From Parabacteroides gordonii MS-1 = DSM 23371 (GTDB lineage: Bacteria > Bacteroidota > Bacteroidia > Bacteroidales > Tannerellaceae): a stretch of 64,000 nt of DNA. The notes under the pieces are model-generated. The model saw only the letters and a program-made list of their open reading frames with translations. It was not told the origin of the DNA and searched no databases. This document shows, in pieces, positions 15,555 through 24,467 of this stretch. The DNA lies in contig NZ_KQ033919.1 of assembly GCF_000969825.1 (NCBI RefSeq), positions 1-64,000 on the forward strand, read 5' to 3'. Numbering within the stretch: position 1 is the stretch's first letter; each line of letters begins with the position of its first letter. The position numbers and the translations under genes are program-made.

Positions 15555-17300
15555 ATGGCAAAGAAAATACCTTACGGATTGACGGATTATGTATTAGTAA
15601 TGACTGATAATTATTACTATGTAGATAAAACGCAGTATATTGATCTGTTGGAGCAGACCGGACGTTTCCTGTTTCTGATCCGTCCGCGCCGTTTCGGGAA
15701 GTCGTTGTTCCTGAATATGCTTAACTGCTATTACGATGTGAAATATGCCGACCGTTTTGAGGAACTGTTCGGCAATCAATACATCGGCAAGCATCCGACT
15801 GCTGAACAGGGTAAATACCTGGTTTTACGTTTTAATTTCAGCATGGTAAGGGCTACGGACGATAAACTGGAAGCTGCCTTCAACCGGCATATCAGTTTGG
15901 AAACAGCGTATTTTGCCAGTGTATATGCTTCTTATTTTAAACCTGATTTCCAGGAACAGCTAAAATTGATTCCGGAGGCTGCCGGACGTCTGGAATATAT
16001 TTGCTTGTGTGCCAAAGAACAAGGACTGTCTATCTACTTGCTGATCGACGAATACGATAATTTTACCAATACGATATTATCCTCTAAAGGAAATGATGTG
16101 TATCATTCTTTGACGCACGATTCAGGTTTCTATCGCTCATTCTTTAATGTGGTAAAAGGTGTTACCACCGGAGCGGAAGCCCCAGTGAAACGAATGTTCA
16201 TTACCGGTGTGTCGCCCGTTACGCTGGATGATGTGACGAGTGGTTTCAATATCGGGACGAATATAACGACCAATGAACAGTTTAATTCGATGGTCGGTTT
16301 CAGCGAATCGGAACTGCATGAGATGTTATCTTATTACCAATCGGAAGGTATGCTGGCCGATTCTATCGATGATATTGTCCGGATGATGAAACCCTGGTAC
16401 GATAATTACTGTTTTGCCAAAGAATGTATCGGGCAGACGATGTATAATTCGGATATGGTGCTCTATTTCCTGAATAATTATTTGCAGAGGAAACGTCCGC
16501 CTTCCGAAATGGTCGACCGTAATATCCGGACGGATTACAGCAAATTGCGCCACTTTATCCGTATCGACAGGATGCAGGAAGAAGGTTGTTCGGTCATTAC
16601 AAAGTTGATCGATACCGGCGAAGTGAACGGAAACGTGATAAAAGACAGTTTTCCTGCAGAGAACCTGGCTGATCCGGGTAACTTTACCTCGCTGCTTTAC
16701 TATTTCGGCTTGCTGACTTACGACCGGATGGAATATGGCGAAACGATCATGAAAGTACCTAACCTGGCCGTCCGCGAACAGATTTACAGTTATCTGGTGG
16801 AAGCGATGAAAGAACGCGAGTCGGTTGTTTTTCCTTTTATGGACCTGTCCGACCGGATGCGGCGTATGGCTTATTTCGGGGAATGGGAAGCTGCTTTGGA
16901 CTTTTTTGCCCGTCAGGTTGATAAGAAAGCGGTTCTTCGTGATGCGATCTATCAGGAGTCGACCATTAAAACACTGATGGTTGCTTATATGGGGTTGACG
17001 GATTACTTTATTATCTGGCCTGAGTTTGAGGCAGGCCGTGGTTTCTCCGATCTTTACCTGATGCCCAATCTGGCAAACTATCCGGATATGCAATATTCCT
17101 ATCTGGTAGAGTTGAAATACCTGAAACGGGATGATACGACAACCGATGTGGAAGCCTTATTGCAGGAAGCCGAAAAACAATTGCACCGTTACGCCGCAGA
17201 CGAAAAGATACTCAGCAGCACCGGTAACACCCGTTTACGCCTGCTAGCCGCTGTTTACCGTGGCTGGCAACCGGAGGTGATGCGCGAATTTGTTTTGTGA
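15555..17300 (+). CDS. AAA-ATPase-like / PD-(D/E)XK nuclease-like protein
   Basis: A 581-residue protein of the AAA-ATPase-like family that is highly multiplied in Bacteroidales. The N-terminus carries KTQYIDLLEQ and the characteristic IRPRRFGKSLFLNML P-loop (about residues 36-50). IYLLIDEYDNF is the Walker B strand (about 155-165), and a DDVTSGFNI motif lies near 225. The C-terminal part ends with YLVELKYLKRDD, the core of a PD-(D/E)XK nuclease-like fold. Length is normal. The cellular role of this family is not established; a mobile-element or defence link has been suggested but nothing here supports it. It follows metA by 48 bases and may be co-transcribed. Confidence 0.85.
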   Translation: MAKKIPYGLTDYVLVMTDNYYYVDKTQYIDLLEQTGRFLFLIRPRRFGKSLFLNMLNCYYDVKYADRFEELFGNQYIGKHPTAEQGKYLVLRFNFSMVRATDDKLEAAFNRHISLETAYFASVYASYFKPDFQEQLKLIPEAAGRLEYICLCAKEQGLSIYLLIDEYDNFTNTILSSKGNDVYHSLTHDSGFYRSFFNVVKGVTTGAEAPVKRMFITGVSPVTLDDVTSGFNIGTNITTNEQFNSMVGFSESELHEMLSYYQSEGMLADSIDDIVRMMKPWYDNYCFAKECIGQTMYNSDMVLYFLNNYLQRKRPPSEMVDRNIRTDYSKLRHFIRIDRMQEEGCSVITKLIDTGEVNGNVIKDSFPAENLADPGNFTSLLYYFGLLTYDRMEYGETIMKVPNLAVREQIYSYLVEAMKERESVVFPFMDLSDRMRRMAYFGEWEAALDFFARQVDKKAVLRDAIYQESTIKTLMVAYMGLTDYFIIWPEFEAGRGFSDLYLMPNLANYPDMQYSYLVELKYLKRDDTTTDVEALLQEAEKQLHRYAADEKILSSTGNTRLRLLAAVYRGWQPEVMREFVL

Positions 17301-17333
17301 GTTGTACTTTTTTGATAAATCTGAAACAACAAT

Positions 17334-19163
17334 ATGCCAATAAAACCCCGCCGCATAGAATTACTATCGCCGGCTAAAGATCTGAACTGTGGTATCGAAG
17401 CCATTAATCATGGTGCCGATGCCGTGTATATCGGTGCCCCGAAGTTCGGAGCCCGTGCCGCAGCCGGTAATTCACTGGATGATATCCGTGCCCTTTGCGA
17501 GCATGCTCATTTATATAATGCCCGTATCTATGTCGCTCTGAATACGATCCTTCGCGAAGAGGAATTGCCGGAAGCGGAAAAACTGATATGGGATCTTTAT
17601 CAGGCCGGTGCCGACGCCCTGATTGTGCAGGATATGGGGATTACCCGTCTGAACCTGCCGCCGATCCCTTTGCATGCCAGTACCCAGACGGATAACCGTA
17701 CGCCCGAAAAGGTCAGGTTTCTGGAAGCAGCCGGTTTTACCCAGGTCGTCCTGGCGCGCGAATTATCGCTGAATGAGATCCGTAGTATCTCGGAGCAGGT
17801 ATCTGTGCCGCTGGAAGTTTTTGTACATGGGGCATTGTGTGTGAGTTATAGCGGGCAGTGCTATTTGAGTGCCGCGCTTAGCGGACGCAGTGCCAACCGG
17901 GGGGAGTGTGCGCAGTATTGCCGCCTACCTTATTCGATGGTGGATGCCTACGGCACCGAGATCGTGCATGATAAACATCTGTTGTCTCTTAAGGATATGA
18001 ACCGTTCCGACCAACTGGAAGCCCTGTTGGATGCGGGTGCTTCTTCTTTTAAAATAGAGGGGCGCCTGAAAGATGTCACTTATGTAAAGAATATAACGGC
18101 TTATTACCGGAAGAAACTCGACGCTATCTTGTCGCGTCGACCCGAGTATGTCCGTGCTTCGGCAGGTAAAAGCAGCTATGAGTTTGAGCCGGTAGCCGAG
18201 AAAAGTTTCAACCGGGGATTTACTCCTTTCTTCCTGCATGAACGTACAAAAGATATAACAGCTTTCAATACCCCGAAATCGTTAGGTGAACCCGTAGGAA
18301 CAGTTAAGGAACTGAAAGGAAACTCCTTTACCATTGCCGGACTGAAGCAACTCAACAACGGAGATGGCCTGGTTTTCTTCAATAGTCGGGGTGAGTTGGA
18401 AGGGTTTCGTGTCAACAGGGTAGAGGCGAACCGTGTCTTTCCGTTGGATATGCCGGATATAAAACCCAAGACACCTTTGTATCGTAACTTCGACCAGGTT
18501 TTTGAAAAGCAATTGGCGAAACCTTCTGCCGAGCGTAAGCTGGCTGTAAAGATAGAATTTCTCGACAATCCTTTCGGCTTTACGTTGGTTATGGAGGATG
18601 AAACCGGTGCACGTGTCATGCTGACCGAGCCTTTCAATAAAGAGCTTGCCCGCCGTGACCAGCAGGACAATATCTGTACACAGCTTTCAAAGCTGGGAAA
18701 CACGCCGTTTGAAGCATCGGAAGTACATATAGAGCTGAGTGAAAACTGGTTCGTCCCGTCGTCCCTTCTGGCAGATATGCGTCGCAAGGCCGTAGAGAAG
18801 TTACAGTCAGACCGTATGATCCGCTATCAGCGTGAACTGTCGCGTAAGGTTGAACCTGCAAAAGAGATTCCATTCCCGGAACGCCAGTTGACCTATCTGG
18901 GGAATGTATCGAACAGCCGGGCAGAGGCTTTTTATAAAACGCATGGGGTAGAGACGGTTGCCGAAGCTTTCGAGTTAAAGCCGGAGAAAGATGTACCGTT
19001 GATGTTTACGAAGCATTGTTTGCGGTATAGCATGGGATGGTGTCCGACTTATCAGAAGCAAAAGTCCCCTTATAAGGAACCCTATTACCTTTTATATAAA
19101 GACACTCGGCTCCGCCTGCAGTTTGATTGCAAGCGGTGCCAGATGTTGGTGTATAATGAGTGA
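17334..19163 (+). CDS. U32 family protein (RlhA-like, collagenase-like peptidase fold)
   Basis: A 609-residue protein of the peptidase U32 family. The N-terminal TIM-barrel part shows ELLSPAKDLNCGIEAINHGA and AVYIGAPKFGARAAAGN. The family signature VFVHGALCVSYSGQCYLSAA with GECAQYCR follows at about residues 165-205; its cysteines are expected cluster ligands. The C-terminal extension resembles DUF3656, found in RlhA (YdcP). RlhA hydroxylates C2501 of 23S rRNA, so rRNA modification is a better guess than proteolysis. A Cys-rich tail (CLRYSMGWC, CKRCQ) may complete an iron-sulfur site. It starts 33 bases after the AAA-ATPase-like gene. Confidence 0.85.
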   Translation: MPIKPRRIELLSPAKDLNCGIEAINHGADAVYIGAPKFGARAAAGNSLDDIRALCEHAHLYNARIYVALNTILREEELPEAEKLIWDLYQAGADALIVQDMGITRLNLPPIPLHASTQTDNRTPEKVRFLEAAGFTQVVLARELSLNEIRSISEQVSVPLEVFVHGALCVSYSGQCYLSAALSGRSANRGECAQYCRLPYSMVDAYGTEIVHDKHLLSLKDMNRSDQLEALLDAGASSFKIEGRLKDVTYVKNITAYYRKKLDAILSRRPEYVRASAGKSSYEFEPVAEKSFNRGFTPFFLHERTKDITAFNTPKSLGEPVGTVKELKGNSFTIAGLKQLNNGDGLVFFNSRGELEGFRVNRVEANRVFPLDMPDIKPKTPLYRNFDQVFEKQLAKPSAERKLAVKIEFLDNPFGFTLVMEDETGARVMLTEPFNKELARRDQQDNICTQLSKLGNTPFEASEVHIELSENWFVPSSLLADMRRKAVEKLQSDRMIRYQRELSRKVEPAKEIPFPERQLTYLGNVSNSRAEAFYKTHGVETVAEAFELKPEKDVPLMFTKHCLRYSMGWCPTYQKQKSPYKEPYYLLYKDTRLRLQFDCKRCQMLVYNE

Positions 19164-19211
19164 TAATGGGATGGTTATAGAAAAAGGTAAACTTAAATAA
19201 AACAATGTGTT

Positions 19212-20030
19212 ATGAAACAACAACTATTTACCCTTTTACTTTTTCTTTTTACGTTGGCTTCCTGTGCCGATAAACCGCTCGACCCGTCGAAACCTGTTTA
19301 TGTGACGGTAAAGACGACGATGGGAGACGTCACTGTCATGTTGTATGACGATACTCCGCTGCATCGTGATAATTTTATCAAACTATGCCAGTCCGGAGAG
19401 TATGAAGGAATGCTTTTCCACCGTATCATTAAAGATTTTGTCGTGCAAGGTGGGGATCCGACAAGCAAAGCGCACGACCCCGGTGTTTTGTATGGCGACG
19501 GCGACGGGGGATATACCGTTCCGGCCGAAATACTTCCCAACCATTTCAATAAACGCGGTGCCCTGATCGATGCCAAGGAAAGCGACGATGTAAATATTGA
19601 ACGGGCATCAGCCGGTACGCAGTTTTGTTTCGTACAGGGGAAAAAACATACCGATGCCGAACTGGACGAGAAAGAGGCACGGATTAACCAGATCCGCCGC
19701 AACTGGTTGTATTATAAATTCCTGGATCGGTTGAAGAAAGAAGATCCTTCTCTGGCTGTCGACTCGATGGAAACAGAACTGACCAACCGTGCGCTGATTA
19801 TGGTAGAAGATACATTGGCAGAACTCGGCCCGTACGTGATCCCGGCTGAACACCGCGAAGTATATAAGACAGTAGGGGGAGTGCCTCACTTGGATAGTTC
19901 TGTGACCATCTTCGGAGAGGTGGTAGACGGCTTCGAGATTGTAGAAAAGATGTCGCTGGTAAAGACCGATAAGAACGACCGTCCCCTTCGTGATGTAATG
20001 ATCAAATCGACAAAAGTATTTCAGAAATGA
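19212..20030 (+). CDS. lipoprotein peptidyl-prolyl cis-trans isomerase (cyclophilin type)
   Basis: A 272-residue lipoprotein cyclophilin. The signal peptide ends LFTLASC (Cys18), so it should sit in the periplasm or outer membrane. The cyclophilin fold is clear: TTMGDVTVMLYDDTP, HRDNFIKL, MLFHRIIKDFVVQGGDP (with the catalytic Arg and the QGGD loop), AGTQFCFVQGK and a closing TIFGEVVDGFEIVEKM. A helical insertion of about 65 residues, rich in charge, separates the FCFVQG strand from VPHLDSSVTIFG. Similar insertions are common in Bacteroidales homologues. Expected role: folding of exported proteins. Confidence 0.92.
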   Translation: MKQQLFTLLLFLFTLASCADKPLDPSKPVYVTVKTTMGDVTVMLYDDTPLHRDNFIKLCQSGEYEGMLFHRIIKDFVVQGGDPTSKAHDPGVLYGDGDGGYTVPAEILPNHFNKRGALIDAKESDDVNIERASAGTQFCFVQGKKHTDAELDEKEARINQIRRNWLYYKFLDRLKKEDPSLAVDSMETELTNRALIMVEDTLAELGPYVIPAEHREVYKTVGGVPHLDSSVTIFGEVVDGFEIVEKMSLVKTDKNDRPLRDVMIKSTKVFQK

Positions 20031-20108
20031 CTTCTCCCCGTGTCGGGCACGGGAACAGTTGGCTACTGTATGTTGTTCTATATAAAGTAATCAAACATAC
20101 ATATAGTC

Positions 20109-20759
20109 ATGAAGAAAATAGTTATCATAGGCGCAACCGGTTATGTCGGTTCTGCCATTCTGAAAGAAGCATTAGGGAGAGGACATCAGGTTAAAGCAAT
20201 TGTGCGGAATCCATCGAAACTAACGATTGTAAATCCGCGACTGACAGTGGTAGGAGGTGATGTTACCGATACCGATTTCCTGTCCCGTGAATTGGCCAAG
20301 GCGGATGCCGTGATCAGTGCATTCAATCCCGGCTGGTCTAATCCGAATATTTATGATGAAACGATAGAAGGGTACGGTTCCATTCTTTGTGCCGTAAGAA
20401 ATTCTGGTGTGCACCGTTTCCTGATGGTAGGCGGTGCCGGAAGCCTGTTTGTCGCTCCGGGACGTTTGCTGATGGATGAGCCGGATGTTCCGAAGAAACT
20501 TTTACCTGGCATACGCAGCCTGGCAAAAGTATATACCGACCTGTTGATTCCGGAAAAGTCGGTCGATTGGGTATTCCTGAGTCCGGCGGCTAATATGACT
20601 CCGGGAGAACGTACCGATAAATTCCGTTTGGGTAAGGATGATTTGATTGTCGACGAGAGTGGCGACAGTAATATCTCCGTTGAAGATTTTGCTGTGGCTA
20701 TGATTGACGAGTTGGAACAGGAGAAACATCATAAGGAACGGTTTACGCTCGGGTATTGA
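20109..20759 (+). CDS. NAD(P)H-binding Rossmann-fold protein (NmrA/SDR-like)
   Basis: A 216-residue cytoplasmic protein beginning KKIVIIGATGYVGSAI, the GxTGxxG nucleotide-binding motif of atypical short-chain dehydrogenases. It contains GGDVTD, ADAVISAF and RFLMVGGAGS, as in the NAD(P)H-binding family related to flavin reductase BLVRB. There is no classical YxxxK pair, so catalytic activity is uncertain. The substrate is unknown. A GC hairpin in the upstream gap (about 20037-20053, CCCGTG with CACGGG) lacks a T tract. Confidence 0.8.
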   Translation: MKKIVIIGATGYVGSAILKEALGRGHQVKAIVRNPSKLTIVNPRLTVVGGDVTDTDFLSRELAKADAVISAFNPGWSNPNIYDETIEGYGSILCAVRNSGVHRFLMVGGAGSLFVAPGRLLMDEPDVPKKLLPGIRSLAKVYTDLLIPEKSVDWVFLSPAANMTPGERTDKFRLGKDDLIVDESGDSNISVEDFAVAMIDELEQEKHHKERFTLGY

Positions 20760-20780
20760 CTTGCCGTGGTGTAAGGACTG

Positions 20781-20808
20781 TTGTTTACACTTATTATTAG
20801 TATCTTTG
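20781..20808 (+). promoter_or_regulatory. promoter of the HAD phosphatase gene
   Basis: TTG (20781-20783) and TATCTTTG (20801-20808) fit the Bacteroidetes promoter form with a 17-base spacer, slightly short. The box ends 46 bases before the start codon. Confidence 0.5.
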
Positions 20809-20854
20809 TTCGGCATTACGATAGAGACAATATATATGTAAAAAGCACATAATT

Positions 20855-21484
20855 ATGGCAAAGATTAAAAACATTGTATTTGATTTGGGAGGAGTCCTTA
20901 TCGATCTGGATCATGGGCAGGCAGTCCGTCGTTTTAAAGAGATAGGCGTGGCAGATGCTGAACAGTTGCTGGATCCTTATGAGCAAAAAGGTATCTTTCT
21001 GGAAGTGGAGAACGGAACGATCACAGCTGAAGAGTATTGTGAAAAGCTTCGTAAGCATGCAGGAAAAGATATTCCTTATGAGGACATAAAACATGCCTGG
21101 CTCGGATTTATTTCCGATACGCCCCAGTATAAGCTCGACTACCTGCTGAAGCTTCGCGAACACTACAATGTTTATCTGTTGAGCAATACCAATCCTATCA
21201 TCCAGGAAGGCTGGGCGAGGACGGATCAATTTACTCCGGCCGGTCGTCCGATCGGTGCTTATTTTGATAAAATGTACACCTCCTATGAAGTCGGTGCAAC
21301 AAAGCCCGACCGCCGTATCTTTGACTATATGATCAAAGACACCGGCCTGATCCCTTCGGAAACACTCTTTGTGGATGATGGCAGCAGTAATATCGAAGTA
21401 GGACAGGCGCTTGGCTTCGTTACTTACCAACCCAAAAACGGGGAGGATTGGCGTGAAGCCGTCAATGAAACCATTTCCCCATGA
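20855..21484 (+). CDS. HAD family phosphatase
   Basis: A 209-residue haloacid-dehalogenase hydrolase: motif I VFDLGGVLIDLD (nucleophile and acid/base Asp), motif II LLSNTNP, motif III Lys in ATKPDRRIF, motif IV LFVDDGSSNIE. The small helical cap (residues about 15-85) puts it in subclass I, close to YihX/alpha-D-glucose-1-phosphate phosphatase-like proteins. The substrate cannot be read from sequence. Its last 23 bases overlap the 3' end of the hybrid kinase gene on the other strand. Confidence 0.88.
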   Translation: MAKIKNIVFDLGGVLIDLDHGQAVRRFKEIGVADAEQLLDPYEQKGIFLEVENGTITAEEYCEKLRKHAGKDIPYEDIKHAWLGFISDTPQYKLDYLLKLREHYNVYLLSNTNPIIQEGWARTDQFTPAGRPIGAYFDKMYTSYEVGATKPDRRIFDYMIKDTGLIPSETLFVDDGSSNIEVGQALGFVTYQPKNGEDWREAVNETISP

Positions 21485-23819
21485 CACTGTAGAGTTTATC
21501 GATCTCTATAGGCTTGGGGATATGTTCGTTCATACCCGCATCCAGACTTAATTGTACATCTTCGGCGAAAGCATTGGCCGACATGGCGACGATCGGCATG
21601 TCTTTTATGTCCTTCCGGTCGAGTCGGCGGATGGCTTTTGTCGCTTCAAGGCCGTTCATCACAGGCATTTGAATATCCATGATAATCAGATCGTAGTATC
21701 CTTCCGGGGAAGCGGATACCTTATCTAACGCATCCTGTCCGTCGACGGCTGTTTCTACTACGGCTTTGGTTTCCTGTAGTAGCTCGTAGGCTATCTCACG
21801 GTTCAGTTCGTTGTCTTCCACCACCAGTATTCGTTTACCGGGGAAAGAGGTGATATCGGCAGGAACAATGCTCTGCTGTTCTTCCTCCTTTTTGTCTGTA
21901 GCAAACTTTTTCATCAGATGGAATAACTTCGATTTCATGATGGGCTTGGTAATAAAGCCGTTGACTCCGGCTCTCAGAGCTTCGTTTTCGTAACCGGAGT
22001 AATCGTAAGCCGATATGATAATGATAGGAATATCCGGGCCTACATATTCCCGTATTTTCATTGTCGTTTCGATACCGTTCATTCCGGGCATCATCAGGTC
22101 TATGATAATGGCGAAATAGTTGTTGCCTTCGGTTACTTTCTGTACGGCCTCTTTGCCGGAAAAGACAGAGTCAGGTTTCATACCCAGTTCCAGTAAGTTC
22201 TCGCAGGCTATTTCGCAGGAGATATCATCGTCATCCACCACCAATACCGGCAGGTCGACCAACATTTCTTTGTCGTATTCATCCAAACCTCCCAGTTTAA
22301 CATGGAATGTCATGGTGAATTTGGAGCCTTTTCCGTATTCGCTTTCCACCAGGATATCGCCGTTCATCATTTGGGCGATATGGCGGCTGATGGCCATACC
22401 GAGGCCTGTTCCCTGAATATTGCGGACAGATATATCCTCCGAACGTTCGAACGGCTCGAACACTTTGTGTAAAAACTCCGGCTTCATACCTATGCCGTTG
22501 TCTTCTACTGCTATCTCGAATCGGCTGTAACCGTTATAAACGGAAGGTTTCTCTTCTACTTCTATCCGGATCTGTCCTCCTTCCGGCGTATATTTGATTG
22601 CATTTGTCAGCATGTTCATCAATGCCTGTTGTATGCGTTGTACGTCACCGATCAGGCATTCGTGTTTTACCTTGGTGTGTATGAGTAGCTTTTGTTCTTT
22701 CGTCTCAAAAGAGGATTGCACCATCACGAACAGACTTTCCAGCAGCTCATCGAGTCTGAAACTTTCTTCCGCCAGCATGATATGTCCGCTTTCCAGTTTC
22801 GACATATCCAGCACTTCGTTGATCAGGTTCAGCAGGAGCTTGGAAGAAATGGTTATTTTCTTCAGGCAGTCAGCTATACGCTTCTGGTCGTCCATGTGCA
22901 GGCTGGCTATGGCCGTCATGCCGACGATGGCGTTGATAGGGGTGCGTACATCATGGCTCATACGGGAAAGAAAGTCGGATTTGGCACGGTTGGCAGCTGT
23001 TGCGCTTTGCAAAGCTTCCTGTAAGAGTTGCCTCTGTCTTCTTTCCTCTTTGATTTCCGTTATGTCGGTTCTGGTCATTAACCAGATATTCTTTTCTTTG
23101 TCGAAATAGCTGAATCGCATTTTCTTATCGCGATGCTCGCCGTTTTCTATCATAGTACCGTATAGAATGTATTCTCCGTGCTTCCGGAGTATCGGATCGA
23201 CATGAGCTATACGCATTTTTTCGGTCATTGCCTCGCTAAGCTCCGGATCCATATATTGCCGGTTGTACTCGGCAACAACAGCTTCGTAATTGCTGCTGGC
23301 GATAGGAGGAGGGGTTTCGCTTGCTGAACCGGCCGTGTACATAACGTAGCTATTTTTTGAAGCTTCTATATAAATCACATAGTCGTATTCTGACTTAACG
23401 GCGGTTTCTATGATCTGCGATTTTCTGGAATCATTAACATTGCGGCTGGATATAAGCACCCTGTCCGGCTTACTTTCTTCATCGAAAAGGATATCGATAA
23501 AACATTCGTGCCATTCAAAACCGAAATGATCATTGCTGAAACGCATATCGAATGTTTTATGAAAACATCCTTCTGCGATCATTTTATGGAAAGCTTCAAG
23601 CGAAACGGTTTCATCCCATAAACAATGGTCGGGAGGATAGACATCGTTTTTTATTATGTTGTTGAGACTGATATAATCGTGCTTTGTGTTCGCAAGCTCG
23701 GGATTCATGGAGTCTTTTTGTACTTCAACGTATCCGTCTTCCAGATAAATAGTCCAAATGGTATCCATGAGATACTGGTAGTCCGCCAACGATCCGTTTG
23801 GATTAAATGTATGATTCAT
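21462..23819 (-). CDS. soluble hybrid histidine kinase with two receiver domains
   Basis: A 785-residue signalling protein with no membrane segment. Residues 1 to about 255 hold two PAS-like regions (the second ending WLMTRTDITEIKEE). HisKA carries His289 in RMSHDVRTPINAIVG. HATPase_c has NAIKY, DNGIGM and GTGLGMAIS (about 395-505). Receiver 1 (about 525-640) has phospho-acceptor Asp574 in IIIDLMMPGMNG. Receiver 2 (about 663-785) has Asp715 in IIMDIQMPVMNG. The separate HPt gene 15 bases upstream is its obvious phosphorelay partner. Without an output domain here, the final target must be encoded elsewhere. The input signal is unknown. The 3' end overlaps the HAD gene by 23 bases. Confidence 0.92.
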   Translation of the reverse strand: MNHTFNPNGSLADYQYLMDTIWTIYLEDGYVEVQKDSMNPELANTKHDYISLNNIIKNDVYPPDHCLWDETVSLEAFHKMIAEGCFHKTFDMRFSNDHFGFEWHECFIDILFDEESKPDRVLISSRNVNDSRKSQIIETAVKSEYDYVIYIEASKNSYVMYTAGSASETPPPIASSNYEAVVAEYNRQYMDPELSEAMTEKMRIAHVDPILRKHGEYILYGTMIENGEHRDKKMRFSYFDKEKNIWLMTRTDITEIKEERRQRQLLQEALQSATAANRAKSDFLSRMSHDVRTPINAIVGMTAIASLHMDDQKRIADCLKKITISSKLLLNLINEVLDMSKLESGHIMLAEESFRLDELLESLFVMVQSSFETKEQKLLIHTKVKHECLIGDVQRIQQALMNMLTNAIKYTPEGGQIRIEVEEKPSVYNGYSRFEIAVEDNGIGMKPEFLHKVFEPFERSEDISVRNIQGTGLGMAISRHIAQMMNGDILVESEYGKGSKFTMTFHVKLGGLDEYDKEMLVDLPVLVVDDDDISCEIACENLLELGMKPDSVFSGKEAVQKVTEGNNYFAIIIDLMMPGMNGIETTMKIREYVGPDIPIIIISAYDYSGYENEALRAGVNGFITKPIMKSKLFHLMKKFATDKKEEEQQSIVPADITSFPGKRILVVEDNELNREIAYELLQETKAVVETAVDGQDALDKVSASPEGYYDLIIMDIQMPVMNGLEATKAIRRLDRKDIKDMPIVAMSANAFAEDVQLSLDAGMNEHIPKPIEIDKLYSVMGKWFH

Positions 23820-23834
23820 TTTATTCGCTGTTAA

Positions 23835-24194
23835 TCAGTCGTTTTGTTTAGTAATCAGTTCGCAGATTTGCTTGTACTCTATTTTTAGCTGGTCAAGCAT
23901 TTCTTGTATACCATCTGTTTCCCCTGCTCTGAGTTTTTCTGTCATCGGGGTTAATATGGTTAATAGATTTGTCAGATCGAGTGTAGCCACCAATCCTTTT
24001 AAAGTATGGGCATATCTGAATGCCAAGGGAATGTTATTCTCGTTGATACTTTTTTCCATCAAGGTGAAGTTTTCATCCTTTGGAAATTTGGAAAGTATCC
24101 TTTCATAGAATTGTTCATTTTCCATGAATCGGTTTAATGCGCTGTTCAGGTTAACCCCATATGCCTGTAGCTTCTCTTTATATTCGCTTGTCAT
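23835..24194 (-). CDS. HPt (histidine phosphotransfer) domain protein
   Basis: A 119-residue single-domain HPt protein. The phosphorylatable His lies in RYAHTLKGLVATLDL (about residue 62), the standard HPt motif, within an all-helical sequence. It is the first gene of a two-gene unit with the hybrid kinase and should shuttle phosphoryl groups between its receivers or to another regulator. Start at 24194 is supported by a promoter 57 bases upstream. Confidence 0.88.
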   Translation of the reverse strand: MTSEYKEKLQAYGVNLNSALNRFMENEQFYERILSKFPKDENFTLMEKSINENNIPLAFRYAHTLKGLVATLDLTNLLTILTPMTEKLRAGETDGIQEMLDQLKIEYKQICELITKQND

Positions 24195-24250
24195 GTTTCT
24201 TTAATGCCATTTATGTAACGAACCGTTTGCCTGTGTTCGAAGGAATTTTA

Positions 24251-24279
24251 CAAAAGTAGATAAAAAATGAATATAGCAA
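24251..24279 (-). promoter_or_regulatory. promoter of the HPt-hybrid kinase unit
   Basis: On the minus strand, TTG (24279-24277) is followed after 18 bases by TACTTTTG (24258-24251), matching TAnnTTTG. Confidence 0.7.
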
Positions 24280-24399
24280 CTAAAAAAACGTTATAATTCA
24301 ACAGGAGTGGATGTTTTTCATGTTATTTCGTCGTTTATATCCCCTAAGGTGGATATTTATTCTGCTAATCTTGTATTTTAAGCTCTTTCATATAAAAAT

Positions 24400-24438
24400 A
24401 AAGGCATGGAGTTTTTATACGCTCCATGCCTTTTATTC
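24400..24438. terminator. bidirectional intrinsic terminator downstream of galE
   Basis: AAAGGCATGGAG (24400-24411) and CTCCATGCCTTT (24422-24433) form a perfect 12-bp stem with a 10-base loop and T-rich flank on both strands. It ends the rseC-rnf-galE unit read from the right. Confidence 0.88.
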
Positions 24439-24467
24439 TTGTATTTAGTATGTAAAATACGTCTTTT

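Noticed and set aside
20036-20053. Terminator after the cyclophilin gene
   Set aside because: The CCCGTG/CACGGG hairpin has only six pairs and no T tract.
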